Below are positions 37,384 through 43,864 of a stretch of DNA of 43,864 nt, in pieces. The DNA is from Frigoribacterium sp. Lineage in GTDB: Bacteria > Actinomycetota > Actinomycetes > Actinomycetales > Microbacteriaceae. How positions within the stretch are numbered: the first letter of the stretch is position 1; the number at the start of each line of letters is the position of its first letter. Below the pieces are notes generated by a model. The model was not told where the DNA came from. It searched no databases and saw nothing but the letters and a program-made list of their open reading frames with translations. Where the stretch lies: the NCBI GenBank assembly GCA_025363205.1, contig JANYEI010000213.1, positions 1 to 43,864 of the forward strand, read 5' to 3'. Made by a program: the position numbers and the translations under genes.

Positions 37384-39687
37384 ATGGAGGGTCCAGAAAT
37401 CAAATTCGCCGAAACCGTTCTCGATAACGGCAAGTTCGGCACGCGCACGGTCCGCTTTGAGACCGGTCGCCTCGCGCAGCAGGCACAGGGTGCCGTCGCC
37501 GCGTACCTCGATGAAGAAACCATGATCCTGTCGGCTACCTCGGCGGGCAAGCACCCCCGCGACGGCTTTGACTTTTTCCCCCTCACGGTGGATGTCGAAG
37601 AGCGCTCCTACGCCGCCGGCAAGATCCCCGGCTCGTTCTTCCGCCGTGAAGGACGCCCGTCGACCGAGGCCATCCTCGTCTGCCGCCTGATCGACCGCCC
37701 GCTGCGCCCGACCTTCGTCGAGGGTCTTCGCAACGAGGTGCAGATCGTCATCACCGTCCTCGCCATCGCGCCGGACGAGTTCTACGACGCCCTGGCTATC
37801 AACGCGGCGAGCCTCTCGACCCAGATCTCGGGCCTGCCGTTCTACGGACCGGTCGCGGGCATCCGCCTCGCCCTCATCCCCGGTTCCAACGGGGCAGACC
37901 AGTGGGTTGCTTTCCCCAAGTATTCGCAGCTCGAAGAGGCCGTCTTCGATCTCACCGTCGCCGGCCGTCTCACCACTGACAACGACGGTAACGAAGACGT
38001 CGCGATCATGATGGTCGAAGCCGAAGCCACCGAAGGCAGCTGGGACCTCATCAAGGGCGGTGCCACCAAGCCCGACGAGACCGTCGTCGCCCAGGGCCTC
38101 GAGGCGTCCAAGCCGTTCCTCAAGCAGCTCATCAAGGCCCAACTCGAGTTGGCCGCGCAGGCTGCCAAGCCGATCGCCGACTACCCGGTCTTCCCGCCCT
38201 ACGAGCAGGCCACCTACGACGCTGTCGCCAGCTTCGCCTACGACGAGCTGAAGGGGATCTACCAGATCGCCGACAAGGTCGAGCGCCAGAACGCGGATGA
38301 CGCCCTCAAGGACCGCGCGAAGGGTCACGTCGACGGCCTCATCGAGTCCGGCAACCTCCCGGAGTCTGCTCGTGGACAGGTCGGAGCCGCCTACAAGTCG
38401 GTCACCAAGAAGATCGTCCGAGGACGCATCCTCACCGACGGTGTGCGCATCGACGGCCGTGGCCTCTCGGACATCCGTGCCCTCGACGCCGAAGTGCAGG
38501 TCATCCCGCGCGTTCACGGTTCCGCGATCTTCCAGCGCGGAGAGACCCAGATCCTGGGTGTCACCACGCTGAACATGCTCAAGATGGAGCAGCAGATCGA
38601 CTCCCTCGCCCCGGTGAAGAAGAAGCGTTACCTCCACCACTACAACTTCCCGCCCTACTCGACCGGTGAGACCGGCCGCGTCGGATCGCCGAAGCGTCGC
38701 GAGATCGGGCACGGCTTCCTCGCCGAGCGCGCCCTCGTTCCGGTGCTGCCGCCCCGCGAGGAGTTCCCCTACGCGATCCGCCAGGTCTCCGAGGCGCTCT
38801 CGTCCAACGGATCAACCTCAATGGGTTCCGTCTGCGCTTCGACCCTCTCGCTCCTGAACGCCGGAGTGCCGCTGCGCGCTCCGGTTGCCGGCATCGCGAT
38901 GGGTCTCGTCTCCGACGAGGTCGATGGCCAGACTCGCTATGCGGCTTTGACCGACATCCTCGGCGCGGAAGACGCTCTTGGCGACATGGACTTCAAGGTC
39001 GCCGGCACCAGCGAGTTCATCACCGCGATCCAGCTTGACACCAAGCTCGCCGGTCTCCCGTCCTCCGTGCTCGATGGCGCGCTCAAGCAGGCGAAGGAGG
39101 CTCGCACGGCGATCCTTGCGGTCCTGAACGCGGCGATCGACGCTCCGGATGAGATGGCACCGACCGCCCCTCGCGTGATCTCGGTACAGATCCCGATCGA
39201 TAAGATCGGCGAGCTGATCGGCCCGAAGGGCAAGACGATCAACCAGATCCAGGACGACACCGGAGCCGACATCTCAATCGAGGATGACGGAACGGTTTAC
39301 ATCGGTGCTGTCGATGGTCCGTCGGCTGAAGCGGCACGCGCGGCGGTCAACGCCATCGCGAACCCGCTGAACCCCGAGGTCGGCGAGCGGTTTCTCGGAA
39401 CCGTCGTGAAGATTGCGACCTTCGGTGCGTTCGTCTCGCTCACCCCTGGCAAGGACGGGCTGCTGCATATCAGCGAGGTCCGCAAGCTTGCCGGCGGAAA
39501 GCGCGTCGAGAACGTCGAAGACGTGCTCGCGGTCGGCCAGAAGATCCAGGTGGAGATCACCAAGATCGACGACCGTGGAAAGCTCTCGCTCGCTCCGGTC
39601 GAGGCTGACGATGCAGAGGGCCAGGGCAGCGAAGTCGGCGCGGAGAAGGTCGATACGTCGTCAGAAGGCGGCTCGACCGAGGTCTAG
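37384..39687 (+). CDS. pnp: Polyribonucleotide nucleotidyltransferase (PNPase)
   Basis: 767 residues, normal for actinobacterial PNPase (GpsI). Two RNase PH domains (about 15-150 and 355-570, the second with [34 protein letters not shown] and [18 protein letters not shown]) flank an all-helical linker. A KH domain ([23 protein letters not shown] loop at about 613-616) and an S1 domain ([28 protein letters not shown]) follow. It degrades RNA 3' to 5' with phosphate and can synthesise tails. AAAGGAG ends 11 bases before the ATG, a slightly long spacing. A 17-bp terminator follows. It is usually next to rpsO; here the two are far apart. Confidence 0.98.
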   Translation: MEGPEIKFAETVLDNGKFGTRTVRFETGRLAQQAQGAVAAYLDEETMILSATSAGKHPRDGFDFFPLTVDVEERSYAAGKIPGSFFRREGRPSTEAILVCRLIDRPLRPTFVEGLRNEVQIVITVLAIAPDEFYDALAINAASLSTQISGLPFYGPVAGIRLALIPGSNGADQWVAFPKYSQLEEAVFDLTVAGRLTTDNDGNEDVAIMMVEAEATEGSWDLIKGGATKPDETVVAQGLEASKPFLKQLIKAQLELAAQAAKPIADYPVFPPYEQATYDAVASFAYDELKGIYQIADKVERQNADDALKDRAKGHVDGLIESGNLPESARGQVGAAYKSVTKKIVRGRILTDGVRIDGRGLSDIRALDAEVQVIPRVHGSAIFQRGETQILGVTTLNMLKMEQQIDSLAPVKKKRYLHHYNFPPYSTGETGRVGSPKRREIGHGFLAERALVPVLPPREEFPYAIRQVSEALSSNGSTSMGSVCASTLSLLNAGVPLRAPVAGIAMGLVSDEVDGQTRYAALTDILGAEDALGDMDFKVAGTSEFITAIQLDTKLAGLPSSVLDGALKQAKEARTAILAVLNAAIDAPDEMAPTAPRVISVQIPIDKIGELIGPKGKTINQIQDDTGADISIEDDGTVYIGAVDGPSAEAARAAVNAIANPLNPEVGERFLGTVVKIATFGAFVSLTPGKDGLLHISEVRKLAGGKRVENVEDVLAVGQKIQVEITKIDDRGKLSLAPVEADDAEGQGSEVGAEKVDTSSEGGSTEV

Positions 39688-39732
39688 CCCCGCTGGTCGA
39701 GTGAGCCGCTCGCGGCCGCGCCGAGACCAGAA

Positions 39733-39770
39733 GAAAACCCCGCCCCCACAGTCGTGGGGGCGGGGTTTTC
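39733..39770 (+). terminator. pnp intrinsic terminator
   Basis: Perfect 17-bp stem (GAAAACCCCGCCCCCAC, 39733-39749 with 39754-39770) and 4-base loop; the 3' arm ends in GGTTTTC, giving a U-run inside the stem. Confidence 0.9.
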
Positions 39771-39910
39771 TCGTCACCCCTGGGAGTCTCCAACGGAAAT
39801 CGTTCGTCATAATCGTCGCCCCATCTATCGCCCGGTCTCGGGCAGATAACGATTGGCTCGACGCTAGTGAGATTTCAGGTGTGGGACCGTGAATTCTCAG
39901 CACTCGCCTC

Positions 39911-39916
39911 TAGTGT
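39911..39916 (+). promoter_or_regulatory. Possible -10 box of the aldo/keto reductase gene
   Basis: TAGTGT about 39 bases before the ATG at 39955. No -35 box was recognised. Confidence 0.3.
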
Positions 39917-39954
39917 GAGATGAAATCGAACATCGTGGGAAAGAGAGTTCTGGC

Positions 39955-40947
39955 ATGGTCATGGCGCAGGTATCGCCGCCGAACGTAGTGTCTTCCGGCG
40001 ACCTCCCGACACTCGAGGTTTCACTGCCGATTCGTCGGCCGCTCGGCCAGTCTGCCCTGCGGGTCTTCCCCCTCGCTATCGGGGGCAATGTTTTCGGTTG
40101 GACCGCGGATGGCGGCGCGACCAACGATATTCTCGACACCTATTTCGACCATGGCGGAAATTTCATCGACACCGCCGACTCCTATGCCGCCGGTCGAAGC
40201 GAGACCATGATCGGCAACTGGATGCGCGATCGAGGGGTGCGCGACGGCATCGTCGTCGCGACCAAAGTGGGCAAGAGCGCCAACAACCCTGGGGTGACAG
40301 CCCAGGCAATCAGCCGCTCGGTGAATGCGTCGCTCGAACGTCTCAAGACCGACTACATCGACCTGCTCTACCTGCACATCGACGACCCCGAGGTGCCATT
40401 CGAAGAGACTCTGCTAGCGGTGGACGACCTCATCCGTGCGGGGAAGGTTCGTCATTTCGGCGCGTCGGATCACTCGAGCAACCGACTCGTCGAGGCTCGG
40501 GTTATTGCCGCCCAGCTCGGAGTCGCGCCAATGCTCGCCGTGCAAAATCATTACAACCTGATGCATCGCACCGGCTACGAAGGGGATCTCGCTCGCGTCG
40601 CCAACCAACAGGGTCTCGCCGTAATGCCGCGATTCGCCCTCGCGAGTGGATTCCTCACCGGCAAGTACCGCACGAAGGGTGATCTCGGCAACAATAACCG
40701 AGGAACGGAATTGGCCAATCACCTCTCGAAGCGTGGCCAGCGCATCCTCGCCGTCCTCGATCAGGTCGCGCGCCAACAGCAATCGAGTGTCGCGACCATC
40801 GCTCTTGCCTGGTTGCTTTCCAAGCCCGGAATTGTTGCGCCTGTGGCGAGCGCGAGCCGTCCTGAACAGGTGATCGAACTTGTCGACGCGGCCAAGATCC
40901 AGCTGGGACGTCACCAGGTGGCTGAGCTCGACCGGGTCTCGGCCTAG
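39955..40947 (+). CDS. Aldo/keto reductase
   Basis: 330 residues of the AKR family (NADPH-dependent carbonyl reduction, TIM barrel). The motifs are GGNFIDTADSYAAGRSE (Asp and catalytic Tyr), VVATKVG (Lys), LLYLHIDDPE (His), HFGASDHSS and VAPVASASRPEQV near the C-terminus for cofactor binding. The substrate is unknown. GGGAAAGAGAG lies about seven bases before ATG 39955; an in-frame ATG at 39961 is possible. It converges with the TetR gene, with six bases between stops, and may be its regulatory target only indirectly. Confidence 0.92.
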   Translation: MVMAQVSPPNVVSSGDLPTLEVSLPIRRPLGQSALRVFPLAIGGNVFGWTADGGATNDILDTYFDHGGNFIDTADSYAAGRSETMIGNWMRDRGVRDGIVVATKVGKSANNPGVTAQAISRSVNASLERLKTDYIDLLYLHIDDPEVPFEETLLAVDDLIRAGKVRHFGASDHSSNRLVEARVIAAQLGVAPMLAVQNHYNLMHRTGYEGDLARVANQQGLAVMPRFALASGFLTGKYRTKGDLGNNNRGTELANHLSKRGQRILAVLDQVARQQQSSVATIALAWLLSKPGIVAPVASASRPEQVIELVDAAKIQLGRHQVAELDRVSA

Positions 40948-40953
40948 TCGAAC

Positions 40954-41583
40954 TTAGCCTCGTGCTGTGCGGTCCAGAACGCGGTTGACGACGCGCACGA
41001 ACGCGGTCGTCGCGGCGATCGGGTCTCCGGCGAAGCCGCCGGTCATCACTCCGTCGCGGGCCAGTACCAGCTCGTCACCGCCATCGCCGGGCAGGGGATG
41101 ACCGAGTTCTTTGAGGAGGTCGCTCAGGGTCTCGGCGTACCACTCTCGGTGCTCGGCGACTATCTGACGCACGGCATGCCGGGGATCGGTGAATTCGGTT
41201 GCAGCATTGATGAAGGCGCAACCCCGGAACCCAGGGGCCACGACTTCTGCCACGATGTTCTCGATCAGCGTGCGAAGTGCAAGTTTCGGGTCATCCTTTT
41301 CACGGATGAGCTCGTGCACGGACTCTCGGTCGCGCGCATGACGTTGGGAGATGTACTCCACGATGAGGCGGTCCTTAGACCCGTAGTGCTTATAGAAGGT
41401 GGCCTTGGTCACCTCGGATTCGCTGATCAGTCGATCGATTCCCACCGATCGGATGCCCTCGTCATAGAAGAGGCGGTTGGCGGTTTCGAGAATTCGGCGC
41501 TTGGCTGGTGCCACGGAGGCGAGACGAGCACCAGCAGCCCACGAGGCACGCTGGCCGATCGGATGGGTATCAACAATCGGCAC
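40954..41583 (-). CDS. TetR/AcrR-family transcriptional regulator
   Basis: 209 residues. An N-terminal TetR helix-turn-helix (KRRILETANRLFYDEGIRSV, GIDRLISESEVTKATFYKHY, about residues 27-75) is followed by a helical ligand-binding domain. GTG at 41583 is chosen because AAGGGAGCC lies five bases upstream and the family sequence begins shortly after. A longer frame to 41898 runs through the promoter region. A 22-bp palindrome about 210 bases upstream is a candidate operator. Confidence 0.88.
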   Translation of the reverse strand: MPIVDTHPIGQRASWAAGARLASVAPAKRRILETANRLFYDEGIRSVGIDRLISESEVTKATFYKHYGSKDRLIVEYISQRHARDRESVHELIREKDDPKLALRTLIENIVAEVVAPGFRGCAFINAATEFTDPRHAVRQIVAEHREWYAETLSDLLKELGHPLPGDGGDELVLARDGVMTGGFAGDPIAATTAFVRVVNRVLDRTARG

Positions 41584-41743
41584 AGCGTGGCTCCCTTGGG
41601 CTAGTCGGCTAGGTGTCCTCGAAGCCGTTCGGCAGCTAACCGGATTATTGGGGATTGTCCGGTGTTGTTGCCCCGCAAATTTGGCATCTGCGGTCTTATA
41701 GTTTGAAGCACGGTCACTCCGCTCAAGAGCGAAATTCCCAGCG

Positions 41744-41756
41744 ACCACCAGGTGGT
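41744..41756. promoter_or_regulatory. 13-bp perfect palindrome ACCACCAGGTGGT
   Basis: Perfect symmetry around a central A. Position between divergent genes suggests a protein-binding site. Confidence 0.4.
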
Positions 41757-41789
41757 TTGCTCGCCGTGGAAACAGTAACACGAAAATGA

Positions 41790-41811
41790 GGACAGACAGC
41801 TCTGTTTGTCC
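41790..41811. promoter_or_regulatory. 22-bp palindrome, candidate TetR operator
   Basis: GGACAGACAG-CT-CTGTTTGTCC, 9 of 10 positions symmetrical. Length, symmetry and position upstream of the TetR gene fit an autoregulatory operator. Binding is inferred. Confidence 0.5.
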
Positions 41812-41884
41812 GCATTCACCGCCTCGGTCTTCCCGCCGGTGGGTCGGGCGGGCCCGTGTGCACTGAATCCCCCATGGGGTGACG

Positions 41885-41890
41885 TAAACT
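41885..41890 (+). promoter_or_regulatory. -10 box of a leaderless promoter for the M16 peptidase gene
   Basis: TAAACT, seven bases, ATG (41898). Confidence 0.5.
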
Positions 41891-41897
41891 CGGTCCA

Positions 41898-43253
41898 ATG
41901 ATCGGTGCTGTCCCGCTTCCCCTCGACCTCGCTGAACTCACAATCAGCTCCTCCGGAGATTCGCTCGTGCGACGCACCGTGCTCCCGAGTGGCGTGCGCA
42001 TCCTCAGCGAACAGGTGCCCGGTGCCCGCAGTGCGACGGTCGGCTACTGGATAGCCGTCGGCTCACGAGACGAGCTCCCCGCGACCTTCGGCAGCACACA
42101 CTTCCTCGAGCATCTTCTCTTCAAGGGCACCGCGGCGCGGACCGCACTCGATATCGCGGTGAGCTTCGACGCCGTGGGCGGCGAGCACAACGCCATGACG
42201 GCGAAGGAATACACCTGCTATTACGCCAAGGTGCAGGATCGCGACCTTCCCATGGCAGTGGACGTACTTTCCGACATGGTCACCTCTTCGCTCATCGATG
42301 CGGGGGAGTTCGAGACCGAACGCGACGTGATCCTTGAAGAGTTGGCCATGGCCGACGACGATCCATCGGACGTCACGAGTGAGCGTTTCTTTGAGGCGGT
42401 GCTCGGCGAACACCCGCTCGGTCGACCGATCGGGGGAAGCCCGGAAACCATCCGAGCGGCGACTCGGGACTCGGTCTGGAACCACTACCGTGCCAATTAT
42501 CGGGCCAAGGACCTCGTCATCACTGTCGCGGGTTCCGTCGACCACGATGGACTCGTCGCGGGAGTGCAGCGTGCGCTCGCCTCGGCTGGCTGGGACCTCG
42601 ACACGAAGGCGACTCCGGTAGAGCGCCGGGATGCCACCCTCGGCGTGATCCAGCGCGGCAGCCCCCTCGTGGTCGTGCATCGTCCCATCGAGCAGGCGAA
42701 TATCCTCATGGGTGTTCCCGGCATCCCCGCGTCCGACGACCGCCGGTCCACCATGGCCGTGCTGAACTCCATCCTGGGCGGTGGAATGTCATCCCGACTC
42801 TTTCAGGAGATCCGCGAGAAGCGCGGCCTCGCATACTCCGTCTACTCGTTCTCGCCGAGCTATTCAGACGCTGGCCTCTTCGGCCTCTACGCCGGATGCT
42901 CGCCGGCCAAGGCGGGACAGGTGGCCGAGTTGCTGCTGGCCGAGTTCCGGCGCCTCGGCTCGGGCGGCGTGACCGACGACGAAATGCGGCGCGCCGTTGG
43001 CCAGTTGAGCGGAGCGTCCGCCCTCGCCCTCGAGGACTCAGACACTCGGATGTCGCGCCTCGGACGTTCCGAGATCACACTCGGTGAGTATGCCGACCTC
43101 GACGAGTCGTTGCGCCGGCTGGCGCTCGTCACTCCGGACGACGTACGCGAACTCGCGGTCGAACTCGCCTCGCGGCCGTTGTCGATTGCGGCCGTCGGCA
43201 CTGTCGAGTCCTCGGTCTTCGACGGACTCGTCGATCAGCCCGCGTCCGTCTGA
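41898..43253 (+). CDS. M16-family zinc metallopeptidase (insulinase/processing-peptidase-like)
   Basis: 451 residues. The zinc-binding inverted motif HFLEH is at residues 68-72 and the third ligand region is ETERDVILEEL (about 140-150). The second half has the inactive-domain sequence MSSRLFQEIREKRGLAYSVY, typical of PepR/YmxG-type proteins. In actinobacteria this gene commonly follows pnp (gpsI-pepR order in mycobacteria). Here an aldo/keto reductase and a TetR gene sit between them. It probably cleaves small peptides in the cytoplasm. Confidence 0.93.
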   Translation: MIGAVPLPLDLAELTISSSGDSLVRRTVLPSGVRILSEQVPGARSATVGYWIAVGSRDELPATFGSTHFLEHLLFKGTAARTALDIAVSFDAVGGEHNAMTAKEYTCYYAKVQDRDLPMAVDVLSDMVTSSLIDAGEFETERDVILEELAMADDDPSDVTSERFFEAVLGEHPLGRPIGGSPETIRAATRDSVWNHYRANYRAKDLVITVAGSVDHDGLVAGVQRALASAGWDLDTKATPVERRDATLGVIQRGSPLVVVHRPIEQANILMGVPGIPASDDRRSTMAVLNSILGGGMSSRLFQEIREKRGLAYSVYSFSPSYSDAGLFGLYAGCSPAKAGQVAELLLAEFRRLGSGGVTDDEMRRAVGQLSGASALALEDSDTRMSRLGRSEITLGEYADLDESLRRLALVTPDDVRELAVELASRPLSIAAVGTVESSVFDGLVDQPASV

Positions 43254-43281
43254 CCGTTACCCACTTTCCAGAGGAACAACG

Positions 43282-43864
43282 ATGTCCCACTTCATCTATC
43301 TCGTGCGCCATGGCGAGCAGCAGGATGCCGAGCACGGCATGCCCGATGGTCCGCTTTCCGGTCGGGGCACGCGTCAGGCCAAGCTCGTGGCTGAACGGCT
43401 GAGCGGTGTGCCATTCACCGGCGCGTGGCACTCGCCACTACAGCGCGCGGAGGAAACCGCCAACATCATGACGGCGAGCATGCCGAGCCTCGATTCAAAG
43501 CCTTCGGCGCTGCTCTTCGACTGCATCCCGTCCGGCCCGACTCCCGACATGCCGCATGCCTTCGAGCCATTCTTCGGCTCGGTCACTCGCGATCAGATCG
43601 AGGCGGGCAAGGCTCAGATGGCGGATGCCGTGAGCGAGTGGCTCACGCCCGCCCGGGAAGACCGGCATGACCTGCTCATCACCCACAACTTCGTGATCGC
43701 CTGGTTCGTGCGCGAGGTGTTCGACGCGCCGCACTGGCGTTGGATGGGACTCAACCAGGCGAACTGCGGACTCACGATCATCCGCGTCCGTTCCGCCAAA
43801 CCCCCCGTGCTCATCACCCACAACGATCTTGGTCACCTGCCGGCCGAGTTACGCACGGGTTTGC
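43282..43864 (+). CDS. Histidine phosphatase family protein (runs off right edge)
   Basis: The 194 codons present show a phosphoglycerate-mutase-like histidine phosphatase. The catalytic RHG is at residues 9-11 (IYLVRHGEQQD), followed by LSGRGTRQAKLVAERL and AWHSPLQRAEETA, with a second histidine in LLITHNFVIAWFV. It would dephosphorylate a small molecule or protein through a phosphohistidine. ATG with AGAGGAA upstream, 28 bases after the M16 stop, so probably in one operon with it. The C-terminus is outside the window. Confidence 0.88.
   Translation, partial: MSHFIYLVRHGEQQDAEHGMPDGPLSGRGTRQAKLVAERLSGVPFTGAWHSPLQRAEETANIMTASMPSLDSKPSALLFDCIPSGPTPDMPHAFEPFFGSVTRDQIEAGKAQMADAVSEWLTPAREDRHDLLITHNFVIAWFVREVFDAPHWRWMGLNQANCGLTIIRVRSAKPPVLITHNDLGHLPAELRTGL

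Larger units (their letters stand above)
41584..41897. other. Divergent intergenic region between tetR-like and M16 genes
   Basis: 314 bases with two palindromes (41744-41756 and 41790-41811) and the M16 promoter box at 41885. On the minus strand CTATAAG near 41697-41703 could be a -10 box for the TetR gene. No reading frame is convincing. Confidence 0.45.

Noticed and set aside
41584-41898. N-terminal extension of the TetR regulator
   Set aside because: It would run through the promoter region and the candidate operator, and TetR proteins start close to the HTH as with GTG 41583.

Overview
The window is high-GC actinobacterial DNA, most likely from the family Microbacteriaceae. This is an inference from gene content and signals: a MarP-type CvpA/trypsin protease, a DUF222-HNH protein, NERD-domain proteins, a CitA/CitB-type two-component pair, pnp followed by an M16 peptidase, and many genes preceded by a TANNNT box exactly 6-7 bases before the ATG (leaderless transcription). 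No rRNA, tRNA, CRISPR array, prophage or recognisable insertion sequence was seen.

Layout. 1-9.6 kb: an Ada/AlkA-type DNA repair gene entering from the left edge (minus), an FAD-linked 2-hydroxyacid oxidase, a CMD-like protein, a PrsW membrane protease, a HelD/HelR-type RNA polymerase-associated ATPase, an MFS transporter, an acyl-CoA dehydrogenase and a carboxylesterase. 9.8-20 kb: a PLP-dependent phospho-lyase-like aminotransferase with an APH-fold kinase, a NERD protein, an SDR, a dienelactone hydrolase, a MarP protease, a CrtI-like oxidoreductase, RNase HI and a PlsC-like acyltransferase. 20-25.8 kb: two more NERD paralogues, an HNH endonuclease, a SOUL-family protein and a drug exporter. 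26.3-43.9 kb: rpsO and pnp are about 10.8 kb apart. Between them lie a hexapeptide-repeat protein, a frameshifted dctA next to its sensor kinase and regulator, three tandem paralogous lipoproteins, an MFS transporter, a membrane protein/winged-helix regulator pair and a VanZ-like gene with an in-frame amber codon. After pnp come an aldo/keto reductase, a TetR regulator, an M16 peptidase and a histidine phosphatase cut by the right edge.

The most unusual signal is not a gene family. Short tandem duplications (unit 14-20 bp, 2 to 6 copies) recur at gene boundaries and repeatedly straddle or abut stop codons: PrsW, the esterase, the aminotransferase, NERD-2, NERD-3 and a small ORF. In one case a duplication straddles a start codon (SOUL), which creates a 7-codon upstream ORF coupled by ATGA. 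In another it copies a probable -10 box (MFS at 35 kb). A 26-bp near-perfect palindrome of possible mobile origin lies at 3997-4057. The three NERD paralogues share a promoter and leader architecture, but only one keeps the lysine expected of the nuclease site. The three four-cysteine lipoproteins are a plausible undescribed family.

Limits: everything was read by eye. Product names rest on motif recognition, and promoters, operators and RNA elements are predictions from sequence pattern only.
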